Positions 1 to 7,458 of a stretch of DNA of 64,000 nucleotides are shown here, in pieces. This stretch comes from Bradyrhizobium sp. CB1650 (lineage in GTDB: Bacteria; Pseudomonadota; Alphaproteobacteria; Rhizobiales; Xanthobacteraceae). The notes beneath the pieces were generated by a model. The model searched no databases. It was not told the origin of the DNA and saw only the letters and a list, made by a program, of their open reading frames with translations. Position numbers and translations under genes: made by a program. Each line of letters starts with the position of its first letter. Position 1 is the first letter of the stretch. The stretch is from positions 7,345,501-7,409,500 of the forward strand of contig NZ_CP121695.1 of assembly GCF_029761915.1 (NCBI RefSeq). The letters are read 5' to 3'.

Positions 1-102
1 CGAACGATTGCTCAGCCGCAGGGCGGCCTGAAACATCCCGCTTCTGCCGGAGCGAAAAAACGCTCTCCCGCTAAAGCTGTGAGTGCGCAAGTTGCATCTT
101 GA
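1..102 (+). CDS. possible C-terminal end of an upstream gene (partial)
   Basis: Frame 1 is open from the window edge to TGA at 100-102. It encodes about 33 residues rich in Ala, Lys and Ser, ending KAVSAQVAS. The composition suits a disordered C-terminal tail. No domain is visible, so the function and even the reality of the gene cannot be judged. Only the open frame is observed. Confidence 0.3.
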   Translation, partial: RTIAQPQGGLKHPASAGAKKRSPAKAVSAQVAS

Positions 103-177
103 TTATTTGGCGCTACCGCGCAACATTATTCCCGCGATGCGATTTGGACTATTATTTTCAAACCGGGGGAGTGCGTT

Positions 178-348
178 ATGGGTTTCATCAAATTTACCAA
201 GGGTACCTCGCTGAGCGACAAGGACCGCAAGTCGCTGCAAAGGTTGCTGACGGACGAGAAGAAGAAGCTTCAAGCCGCGCTGAAGGACGTCGACGCCAGC
301 CTTGGGATGCTGGGCGGCAAGAAGAAAAAGGCCAAGAAGAAGAGATAA
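178..348 (+). CDS. small lysine-rich conserved-type protein
   Basis: A 56-residue protein starting MGFIKFTKGTSLSDKDRK and ending in a basic run, GGKKKKAKKKR. The start is ATG at 178 after a GGGGGAG-like Shine-Dalgarno region. The body (residues 12-42) should form one amphipathic helix with many Lys and Asp/Glu residues, followed by a Lys tail that could bind nucleic acid. No family is recognised with certainty. It lies 210 nt upstream of the phosphopantetheinyl transferase gene on the same strand; the gap between them holds nothing I can identify. Confidence 0.55.
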   Translation: MGFIKFTKGTSLSDKDRKSLQRLLTDEKKKLQAALKDVDASLGMLGGKKKKAKKKR

Positions 349-558
349 GTTTCGTCGGCTCAGACGCCGCACGCCTCTTCCGATGAGGGGCGCTCGCCTG
401 TCGAGTTGGGTCTCGCACAGGCTTGCGCCCGGAAGCCGGCCAGCAAGATCGCCAAGAATTCGCCTGGGTGGACCGCTAGAAGCGGTCCGCTCAGTTGATT
501 CTTGCGTCTTGATCCGGAGATGTGAGCCCCCGCCTGACGCCAAGGGCCAAATTGATTG

Positions 559-1290
559 ATGGCAGACGACAGAATTGAACTGTTTGTCGGACTGATCGAG
601 ACCATCGATACGCCGGGAGCGGTCGATGTGTGCCGGCGATTTCTGTCAGTGAACGAACGCACGCGCGCCGACCGCTTCACGTTCGAGCGCCATCGGCGGC
701 AATACGTCTTCGCGCACGCGCTGCTGCGCATGGCGTTGTCGCACGTCGCGCCCAATGTCGCCCCCTCGGATTGGTCCTTCGGCGCCGGCCGCTACGGGCG
801 GCCCTTTGTCGCATCGCCCGCGACCGCGGCCGGCCTGCATTTCAGCCTGTCCCATTCCGACGGCTGCGTCGCCTGCGTGGTCTCGAGACACGAGGCCGTC
901 GGCGTCGACGTCGAGACCGTGTCGCGGCGCGGCGCGCCGCTGTCCACGGCGCTGCGCTTCTTCGCACCGGAAGAGGTCGAGACGCTGCGCGGACTGCCGG
1001 AGCCCGACGCCATCCAGCGCTTCTTCGACTATTGGACGCTGAAGGAAGCGTATCTGAAGGCCAGAGGTTTCGGGCTCAACCTGCCGCTCGACGGATTTGC
1101 GATGCAGGTGTCGCAAAAGGCCATCGAGATCAGCTTCACGCCCGACATCGCCGACGATCCCCACGGCTGGCGCTTCTCGCTGAGTTCGCCCTCGCCCTCG
1201 CACCGCCTGGCAATCGCCGACGGCTCCCGGGCGGCCGGCGGCCTTCCGATCAGCCGCCATGCCTGGCCGCTCCAGGATGCGGCCGAATGA
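559..1290 (+). CDS. Sfp-type 4'-phosphopantetheinyl transferase
   Basis: About 243 residues. Enzymes of this family move the phosphopantetheine arm of CoA to a serine of carrier proteins in NRPS, PKS or fatty-acid synthases. The family signatures are present: FSLSHSDG in the middle, VGVDVE (Mg-binding Asp and Glu) near residue 113, and FFDYWTLKEAYLKA (the WxxKEA core) near 157-170. An in-frame TTG lies directly before the chosen ATG at 559. The stop overlaps the start of the next gene (ATGA), so the two are probably translationally coupled. A discrete Sfp-type enzyme plus a luciferase-like oxidoreductase suggests that a carrier-protein pathway lies to the left of the window (inference). Confidence 0.92.
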   Translation: MADDRIELFVGLIETIDTPGAVDVCRRFLSVNERTRADRFTFERHRRQYVFAHALLRMALSHVAPNVAPSDWSFGAGRYGRPFVASPATAAGLHFSLSHSDGCVACVVSRHEAVGVDVETVSRRGAPLSTALRFFAPEEVETLRGLPEPDAIQRFFDYWTLKEAYLKARGFGLNLPLDGFAMQVSQKAIEISFTPDIADDPHGWRFSLSSPSPSHRLAIADGSRAAGGLPISRHAWPLQDAAE

Positions 1291-2267
1291 CGTCCTCGAG
1301 GCTTCGCGTCTTTCCGGCGATCTCGCGCAATCGCGATCCCAAGAAATATGTCGGCGAATTGATGCGCGTGGCGCAATTCGCCGATCGCAGCGGATTTGCG
1401 GGCATCCTGCTATTCGAAGGCAACGACGTGTTCGTCGAACCCTGGGCGATGGCCCAGCACATCATGGGGCAGACGACGCGAAGCTCGCCGCTGATCGCCG
1501 TCAATCCGGTCTACATGCATCCGTTCACGGCGGCAAAATTCGTCTCGTCGTTCGCGCAGCTCTACGGCCGCAAGGTCTATCTCAACATGATTACGGGCAC
1601 TGCGGTCAGTGACCTGCAGGGGCTCGGCGACGAGCAGCCGCATGGCGACCGTTACGTCAGGCTCGGCGAATTCGTCGCGCTGATGCGTCAGCTCCTGGAA
1701 AACACGCGCCCGGTCAATTTCGAAGGGCGGTTCTATCGCACCAGCAATTTGCAACTCCGTCCGCGCCTGACGAGGGAGCTGATGCCGGAGTTTCTGATTG
1801 CAGGACAGTCGGAGGCGGCTCAGCGCGTGGCGAGAGAGACCGACTGCATCAAGATGCAGATGCTGCCGCCCGATCTCGATCGCGGCCTCGACGCGCCCGG
1901 AATGAATTTCGGCATCTTTGCGCGCGAGAGCCGCGAGGAGGCGCGGCGGGCGGCAAAGACGCGTTTTCGCGACAACCCCGACGATCGCGAGCTGCTCTCG
2001 CTGACCATGGAGAACACCGACTCGGTGTGGAAGCGACATCTCTATGACGGCCAGAGCGGCGAGCTCCAGGAGAACGGCTATTGGCTGTTGCCGTTCCTGA
2101 CCTTCCAGGCCGACTGCCCCTATCTCGTCGGCAGCTACGCCGAGATCGGGGATCGACTCAAGGATTTTGCGGCGAAGGGCCTGACCACGATCATGCTCGA
2201 CATGGTCGCCGACGAGACCGAGATGCAGCACGTCTGCAAGGCGTTTGCGGCGAGCGGGCTGTTTTGA
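1287..2267 (+). CDS. LLM-class (luciferase-like) flavin-dependent oxidoreductase
   Basis: 326 residues, beginning MTSSRLRVFPAISRNRD. It is a single TIM-barrel protein of the bacterial luciferase/F420 superfamily. The N-terminal EFADRSGFAGILLFEGND-like strand, central LNMITGTAVSD and later PEFLIAGQSEAAQRVA segments match alkanesulfonate-monooxygenase-like members. Such enzymes use FMNH2 (or F420) to hydroxylate or cleave organic substrates; the substrate cannot be deduced. The ATG overlaps the stop of the phosphopantetheinyl transferase by 4 nt, giving a two-gene unit. Members coupled to an Sfp-type enzyme often act in secondary metabolism, which is inference here. Confidence 0.88.
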   Translation: MTSSRLRVFPAISRNRDPKKYVGELMRVAQFADRSGFAGILLFEGNDVFVEPWAMAQHIMGQTTRSSPLIAVNPVYMHPFTAAKFVSSFAQLYGRKVYLNMITGTAVSDLQGLGDEQPHGDRYVRLGEFVALMRQLLENTRPVNFEGRFYRTSNLQLRPRLTRELMPEFLIAGQSEAAQRVARETDCIKMQMLPPDLDRGLDAPGMNFGIFARESREEARRAAKTRFRDNPDDRELLSLTMENTDSVWKRHLYDGQSGELQENGYWLLPFLTFQADCPYLVGSYAEIGDRLKDFAAKGLTTIMLDMVADETEMQHVCKAFAASGLF

Positions 2268-2271
2268 GTTT

Positions 2272-2305
2272 CTTCTCCCTCTCTCCACTTGCGGGGAGAG
2301 GCGAA
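2272..2305. repeat. short intergenic palindrome (CTCTCC...GGGGAGAG type)
   Basis: A run of CTCCCTCTCTCC, a short ACTTGC-type spacer and GGGGAGAGGCGAAG between two convergent genes. The same core recurs, better preserved, at 45265-45416. It is typical of dispersed Bradyrhizobium intergenic repeats and could also act as a weak bidirectional terminator. Confidence 0.5.
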
Positions 2306-2307
2306 GA

Positions 2308-3333
2308 TCAGCGCGCCTCTTCGAATCCCGCCAGCACCGAGGTCAGGTTCGCCCCGAGGATGTCGGAGAGATAGCCGCCCTCCTGCACGAACACGGTCGG
2401 CAGGCCCATCCGCGCGATGGCCTGGCCGATGCGGCGGAAGCCCGGGGTGGTGACCGCGAGGCCGCGAAGTGGATCGTGCTCGGAGGCGTCCAGACCAAGG
2501 GCGATGACGAGGGCGCCGGGCGCGAAGGACTCGATCGCCTTGCGCGCCACATCCATCGCCTGAATGTAGCCGTCATCGCCGGTGCCGATGGCCAGGGGAA
2601 TGTTGAGATTGGCACCGAGGCCGGGACCTTCGCCACGCTCGTGGGCATAGCCCCACACGAAGGGATAGTAGGCGGTGGGGTCGGCGTGGATCGACACGGT
2701 ATAGACGTCGGGCCGTGCGTAGAAGATGCCTTGCGTGCCATTGCCGTGATGGACGTCGACATCGAGGATCACGACGCGCTCATGCTTGAGCCGCAGATGC
2801 GCCGCTGCGATCGCGCTGTTGTTGAGGAAGCAGAAGCCGCCCGCCATGTCGCGATAGGCGTGATGGCCGGGCGGACGGCACAGCGCGTAGGTCGCGTCTT
2901 CACCGTCCATCACCATCTGCGCCGCGGTGACGGCCACGTCCGTCGCCGCGCAGGCCGCGGCCCAGGTGCCGGGGCCGATCGGCGCTGCGGTGTCGGCGGT
3001 GTGCCAGCCGAGCTTGCCGACAATGTGGGCGGGATAGGTTGCCGCGTGACGGACCGGATGGATGTTGCCGATCATCTCGGGACCGGAGTCGCCGAGCGCG
3101 GTCCAGGCGTCCCAGGCTTCACTGAGGAACGACAGATATTCCGAGCTGTGAATGCGCGCACGCGGACCCTGCCCGAATGTCGTCGGCTCGACCAGTTGAT
3201 GCTTGCCGTCCTTGAGCCCCTTGAGCAGGCGGTCGGCACGCTCGGGCTGTTCGGTGGTGCGCTTGACGACGCCGCGGACCAGGAAGAATTGCGGATCGTG
3301 GCTGCGATGCAGCTCGGTATAAACGGCTTTCAC
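2308..3333 (-). CDS. histone deacetylase-like / acetylpolyamine amidohydrolase
   Basis: 341 residues with a GTG start. The arginase/deacetylase fold is clear. CRPPGHHAYRDMAGGFCFLNN carries the tandem catalytic histidines. VVILDVDVHHGNGTQ supplies the Asp and His zinc ligands, and GLDASEHDPL the second Asp ligand. Bacterial members remove acetyl groups from acetylpolyamines or other small amides with a bound zinc. The cytosolic location fits the lack of a signal peptide. The gene stands alone, but an amine-catabolism block begins about 6 kb to the right, so acetylpolyamine is the likeliest substrate (inference). Confidence 0.9.
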   Translation of the reverse strand: MKAVYTELHRSHDPQFFLVRGVVKRTTEQPERADRLLKGLKDGKHQLVEPTTFGQGPRARIHSSEYLSFLSEAWDAWTALGDSGPEMIGNIHPVRHAATYPAHIVGKLGWHTADTAAPIGPGTWAAACAATDVAVTAAQMVMDGEDATYALCRPPGHHAYRDMAGGFCFLNNSAIAAAHLRLKHERVVILDVDVHHGNGTQGIFYARPDVYTVSIHADPTAYYPFVWGYAHERGEGPGLGANLNIPLAIGTGDDGYIQAMDVARKAIESFAPGALVIALGLDASEHDPLRGLAVTTPGFRRIGQAIARMGLPTVFVQEGGYLSDILGANLTSVLAGFEEAR

Positions 3334-3472
3334 TCAGACACTCCGTGGTCGCATGCGTTCTGACGTGCGGCAGATGTCTTGATCCCTGCGGCCACAAGAT
3401 GCAAGCAAGAAGAATGCCGCCCGCGCCGCACCGCTCTGCGCCGGGAGCAGACCGCCTTTGAATCGCTTGGGC

Positions 3473-4414
3473 TCAGCAGCGGCCGCGCTGCAGGCAGTGC
3501 TCGCGGCCCTGCTGATCGGTGCGGAAGAACTCGATGAAGCCGCCCTGGCGCTGCGTCACGAAGACGGTCTTGCCGTCGCTGCCGCCGAAGGCGAGATTGG
3601 TCGGCTCCTTGCCCTTCAGCACGATCTCGCGCTCGACCGCGCCGTTTGGCTTCAGCAGCGCGATAGTGCCCTTGAGAATGCGCGCGACATAGAGGCGCCC
3701 GGCGACGTCGGTGCGCAGGCCATCGATGGTGTCGGGCTGGAATGCTTTCACGAGCTTCGCGTCGATGAGCTGATTGCCGCGAATGGTGTAGGACCAGACC
3801 TGGCCGCCGCTGGATTCGCCGACATAGAGCGTCCTGCCGTCGGGGCTGAGATCGATGCCGTTGGTGGTGCCCATCGCGCGCGGCGCCGCCATGACCTGTC
3901 CCTGCACCGAGCCATCCGCTCCCTTTCCGATGCGCCAGATGTGGCCTTCGCGGCCCTTCCAGTTCGGATCGCTCGCATAGACCGTGCCGTCGCGCGCGAT
4001 GGTGATGTCGTTGGGCTGGCTCATCTCATCCGAGTGAAACCAGACGGCAGGCTCAGTCCCGCCCTTCGCAATCGCAAAGATGTTGTGCTTCTTGTAGTCG
4101 GCGATGAACATCGTGCCGTTGCGATCGAGGCGGATGGCATTGCCGACGCTGCCCTCGGGAAGCGTAGCGAATGGCTGCGAGGCCGCGCCGCCGGCGGGCA
4201 GCCTGCCGATGGTGCCGGGCTTGCCGAAGTTGACGACGAAGAGATTGCCGTCGAGATCGGCGGCGGGACCCTCGATGCCGAAGGTGTATTCGCCGGCCGG
4301 CGTCAACTGCACGCTTTCGAACAGCTTCGTCTCGGCTTTGGCCGCCGATGCCGCGATGACGAGAAGAATGCTACTGCACAGGCACCAGAAATTCCTGCCG
4401 GATGTAATAGCCAT
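3473..4414 (-). CDS. periplasmic SMP-30/gluconolactonase-like beta-propeller
   Basis: 313 residues with a cleavable signal peptide (SSILLVIAASAAKAE, about residues 14-28). The rest is a six-bladed propeller of the SMP-30/strictosidine-synthase-like group: GPAADLDGNLFVVNF, NAIRLDRNGTMFIADY, PNDITIARDGTVYASD, NGIDLSPDGRTLYVGE and GLRTDVAGRLYVARI are successive blades with Asp/Asn metal-site positions. Members hydrolyse sugar lactones, but the substrate is unknown here. The start overlaps the end of the upstream dehydrogenase gene by 44 nt, indicating an operon. A lactone product of that dehydrogenase would be a sensible substrate (inference). Confidence 0.82.
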   Translation of the reverse strand: MAITSGRNFWCLCSSILLVIAASAAKAETKLFESVQLTPAGEYTFGIEGPAADLDGNLFVVNFGKPGTIGRLPAGGAASQPFATLPEGSVGNAIRLDRNGTMFIADYKKHNIFAIAKGGTEPAVWFHSDEMSQPNDITIARDGTVYASDPNWKGREGHIWRIGKGADGSVQGQVMAAPRAMGTTNGIDLSPDGRTLYVGESSGGQVWSYTIRGNQLIDAKLVKAFQPDTIDGLRTDVAGRLYVARILKGTIALLKPNGAVEREIVLKGKEPTNLAFGGSDGKTVFVTQRQGGFIEFFRTDQQGREHCLQRGRC

Positions 4415-6446
4415 CGTCGTCAGTGCACTCGCCGTTCAGATAAGGATCGGCCGGCCGGAAGAACTGGCTGAAGCCGGGTTTGTCTACAGCGCTCCTTTGT
4501 GTCACGACGACGACCTTGCCGGCCGGTATTTCGCCGCATTCCCGGTTCGCCTTGCCAAGAAACTTGCGCTGCGGCAGGCCGGGCTTGATGCGCATCCGCG
4601 TTCCCGGAACCATCTTTGCAACGAGCGAATCTGCATAATCGAGCACGCGCGCATAGCCGGCTTCCGTCTTCGGCAACTTCTCGCCGCCCGGCGGCATCAG
4701 CTTCTCCGCGCCCAGGCCGCGCAGCCGGGTGCGTAGCTTGCCGGAGTCGGGATCGCCCGGATAGATCCAGCCATCCTGCGACAGCATGAAGCGCAGCACG
4801 GTTGCGTCCTTGTCCGCGTCCGATTGACCCACCTTCAGGCCGAAATTGGAGTGGCAGCCCATGCAGTGCTTCTCGACCAGGCCTTTGCGCAGTGCGGAGA
4901 GGCGATCGCGGTTCCGGGCGTCCCTGGCGACAAACGCCGCGAGCCGATCGATCTGCGCCTGGCTGCGCGTGTCGCAGGGCAGCGGCTGCGGCGCTTCGCC
5001 CGCGGCGCGATCGATCCGGATCACGGTCTGGTTCTTGTCCTCGACGAGCCAGATCGCGCCGTCCTCGGCGACCGTCATCCCGACGGGCGCGCCTTGCGGC
5101 CGCGCACCATTGACCCGATGCCAGCCCGCGATCAGCTCCTCGAACGGCGCGGCGGCGACTTCGCCGGCATCGGTCTGGAAGCTGCGGGTCGCCTCGGCCG
5201 CGCAACTGACGTGGTAGCGCACCGGCGCCGGCCCCGGCTTGGGGAAGCCATGATCATCGACGTCGTAGATGAGGACGCGGCTGCCGGTCGGGCGATAGCC
5301 GTGCAGGCCGACCAGCAGCTTGCCCTCCAGCTCCGGAAATTTCGCGCCGTGATAATAGAGCATCGCCAGCGGCGCACCGTGCGGCGGCATCAGCGAGAGC
5401 GGCGCCTTGTACAGCGCATTGCCGGTACAGAGCGACTTGTAAGGCCCGGACCGCAGCACGCTTTTGAATTCCGGGCTCGACGTCGACAGATCGTAGCAAT
5501 AGGGCCAGCCATAGTGCCTGCCCCGCTCGATCGCGTTGATCTCTTCGTTCGGCTTGAAGATATCAGGCAGATCGCGGCCGTTCTCGCCTTGCAGGAAGGC
5601 GTAGCCGGCGTCGGGGAAGCTTGGGTGCAGTGCCAACGCCATCGAGTTGCGCAGGCCCCTTGCATAGATTTGGTGCGCCGGATTCGGATCGTTCGGCTTC
5701 AACGCCGGAAAAATGCCGCCCGCAGGCGGCGTGAACAGCCAGATCGCGGCCATGGCGTCGGCGCCTTCGGCCATCGCGCAGAGCTTTCTGATCGGCGCCG
5801 GCGTGATGCAGTCGTCACTGTGCGAGCCGATATTGACGAACAGGCGCCCGTTGCGGTCGAAGACGAATTGCTTGAGCGGATGCGCGCTCTCGTCGAGCCT
5901 GGTGCCGTCAGGCAGTGTGATCCGTCGGCCCGGCAGGCGCTGGATGATGGTCTCGACCGTGCTGGGCGGATTTTCCGCAAGCGGATCGAACCTGAAGATC
6001 GTCTCCGCAGTCGAGGCATAGAGCGTCTTGTCCGGGCCGAGCGCGAGTCCGAACGGATAGTCAAGGTTGGTCAGGAGCTCCTTCAAGCGCTGGCCTTCCG
6101 GGGCGTGCGGATCGAGCAGCAGCAGCCGTCCGTCGGCATGGCCCCAGCCGCTCATGTCGGCGACCACGAAAAGGTCGCGGCCGGGCACCTGGATGATCGA
6201 ACGCGGAAACTTCAGACGGTCCTCTTCGCTGGCGACGAGGCCGGCGCAGAACCCCACCTTCATGTCGAGCTGGATCCTGGGAAAGGCGCGATCGCCGCTG
6301 CCGCAGGTCTCGGCGCCGATCGCGTAGCCGCTTTTCCTGACCGGCTCCGACCAGGCCACCGGGGCAAAGCCAAACAGGACTGCGGCGAAGACAGCCGCGA
6401 TCGAGCGCCGGCTTCGACGTTCGCAGCGCAATGTGAAGTGGTTCAC
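4371..6446 (-). CDS. sorbosone/PQQ-type sugar dehydrogenase fused to cytochrome c
   Basis: About 691 residues from GTG at 6446, chosen because a GGGGAGGG Shine-Dalgarno precedes it and it opens a signal peptide (SIAAVFAAVLFGFAPVAWSE). An upstream GTG at 6485 is possible. The middle is a soluble glucose/sorbosone dehydrogenase-type propeller, with LDYPFGLALGPDKTLYAS, QIYARGLRNSMALALHP and YGWPYCYD. The C-terminal part carries one c-type haem motif, CMGCH, about 150 residues from the end, followed by LMPPGGEKLP, whose Met could be the axial ligand. It probably oxidises a sugar or aldehyde in the periplasm and passes electrons to its own haem. It is followed by an SMP-30-like gene in overlapping frames. 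Confidence 0.82.
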   Translation of the reverse strand: MNHFTLRCERRSRRSIAAVFAAVLFGFAPVAWSEPVRKSGYAIGAETCGSGDRAFPRIQLDMKVGFCAGLVASEEDRLKFPRSIIQVPGRDLFVVADMSGWGHADGRLLLLDPHAPEGQRLKELLTNLDYPFGLALGPDKTLYASTAETIFRFDPLAENPPSTVETIIQRLPGRRITLPDGTRLDESAHPLKQFVFDRNGRLFVNIGSHSDDCITPAPIRKLCAMAEGADAMAAIWLFTPPAGGIFPALKPNDPNPAHQIYARGLRNSMALALHPSFPDAGYAFLQGENGRDLPDIFKPNEEINAIERGRHYGWPYCYDLSTSSPEFKSVLRSGPYKSLCTGNALYKAPLSLMPPHGAPLAMLYYHGAKFPELEGKLLVGLHGYRPTGSRVLIYDVDDHGFPKPGPAPVRYHVSCAAEATRSFQTDAGEVAAAPFEELIAGWHRVNGARPQGAPVGMTVAEDGAIWLVEDKNQTVIRIDRAAGEAPQPLPCDTRSQAQIDRLAAFVARDARNRDRLSALRKGLVEKHCMGCHSNFGLKVGQSDADKDATVLRFMLSQDGWIYPGDPDSGKLRTRLRGLGAEKLMPPGGEKLPKTEAGYARVLDYADSLVAKMVPGTRMRIKPGLPQRKFLGKANRECGEIPAGKVVVVTQRSAVDKPGFSQFFRPADPYLNGECTDDDGYYIRQEFLVPVQ

Positions 6447-6656
6447 GCAGCCCTCCCCCGACTTTCGTCGAATCGAGCGTTCCACGTCGCCCGTGCGCCG
6501 TCCAGTTGATGCATCACTCCCCTGTGATCAAACCCACCGAGGCTTTCGCACCGACAAATATCCGTAGATTCCCTTACCGGGCTTGGCCCGAATGTTTTTC
6601 GGCCGTTTCAGATGGTATCGGTTTGCCATCCAAATCGCTTTCTACAGGAGGCGTAT

Positions 6657-6890
6657 ATGGTTCAGGTATATTTCCACTGCTCCAATACTGACGGCACATT
6701 GATCGACCGCAGCGGCACCGCCGTCGCCAACCTGACCGAGGCGCGCGACCGCGCCGCGCAGATCATGCGCTCGATGATCCTCACCCCCGGCGCCGAAGAC
6801 TGGCGCGACTGGGTCATCCATGTCAGCGACGACGACGGCGAGGAGATTTTCGATCTCCCCTTCACGACGATGCTCGGCAAGCCGCATTGA
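6657..6890 (+). CDS. small DUF6894-like protein
   Basis: 77 residues starting MVQVYFHCSNTDGTLIDRSG. The start is ATG at 6657 with a perfect AGGAGG ending 5 nt upstream, which rejects an in-frame ATG at 6612. The pattern YFH-x-DGTLxDxxGxxVxxLxEARxxAAxxMR, then WxxWxIHVSDDDGEEIFDLPF, matches the short DUF6894 family that is abundant in Bradyrhizobium. No catalytic function is known; members are thought to be small soluble beta/alpha proteins. No operon partner is obvious. Confidence 0.8.
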   Translation: MVQVYFHCSNTDGTLIDRSGTAVANLTEARDRAAQIMRSMILTPGAEDWRDWVIHVSDDDGEEIFDLPFTTMLGKPH

Positions 6891-6899
6891 GGTGATGCC

Positions 6900-7076
6900 A
6901 TGCTGTTAGTTTCATTGAGCCTGCTTTGCCAGCCGCTGAATTTCGTTGCCACCAAATGGCACAAACTGATGCGGATTGCGGCCAATCCCTACCGGCCGGA
7001 GCTTCACTACATGCGCGGGCCTGGCCCGAAATGGCACGCTAAGCACCGGACCCGCCGTCACGACGGCGTGCTCTGA
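6900..7076 (+). CDS. hypothetical 58-residue protein
   Basis: An ORF beginning MLLVSLSLLCQPLNFVATKW and ending HRTRRHDGVL, with ATG only 9 nt after the stop of the DUF6894-like gene. The GAGGTG before it could serve as a ribosome site. A hydrophobic N-terminus is followed by a basic tail. No family is recognised, and a chance ORF cannot be excluded. Confidence 0.3.
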   Translation: MLLVSLSLLCQPLNFVATKWHKLMRIAANPYRPELHYMRGPGPKWHAKHRTRRHDGVL

Positions 7077-7119
7077 GCGCCGCTGCCTCGCTCCTTTTGG
7101 CTTAGCCAATTTCTCCACT

Positions 7120-7155
7120 CGTCATGCCCGGGCTTGTCCCGGGCATTCACGTCTT
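7120..7155. repeat. dispersed palindromic element (ATGCCCGGG-N5-CCCGGGCAT)
   Basis: Perfect 9-bp arms at 7124-7132 and 7138-7146 sit inside the motif CGTCATGCCCGGGCTTGTCC...TTCACGTCTT. This is a very common intergenic repeat type in Bradyrhizobium and Rhodopseudomonas genomes (from general knowledge). It probably forms a hairpin in RNA. Confidence 0.7.
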
Positions 7156-7236
7156 GGCCTCTACATCGGAAGGACATAGGCGAGCAGAAGCGAAGCCGTC
7201 CGGGCTATGCCCGGCGCGGAGCCAAAGATCCCCGCT

Positions 7237-7324
7237 TCAACCTTCGATAAACTTCGTCTTGCGCTTCCCGACGAAGGCGTTGCGGCCCTCGACGACGTCT
7301 GCGCGCCCGTTTCACACCAGCCAT
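7237..7324 (-). pseudogene. remnant of an enoyl-CoA hydratase/isomerase C-terminus
   Basis: On the minus strand the stretch reads ADVVEGRNAFVGKRKTKF then IEG and TGA. This is the usual C-terminal pattern of crotonase-family enzymes (..EGRxAFxEKRKPxF..). A start-like AAGGAGCGACATG lies only about 85 nt upstream but in another frame, so the catalytic core is deleted and the ends are joined out of frame. The call is inferred from the tail motif only. Confidence 0.4.
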
Positions 7325-7458
7325 GTCGCTCCTTCCAATGGATGTTCTCGTTGCCGGCAATGTGCCATTGTCCATGAACTTCGCCAATTGCGGAGCCGAG
7401 ACGTCAACGCAACGAAGCCAAGAAACGAAATCAAGATCAACGAAGACAAGACGACATC

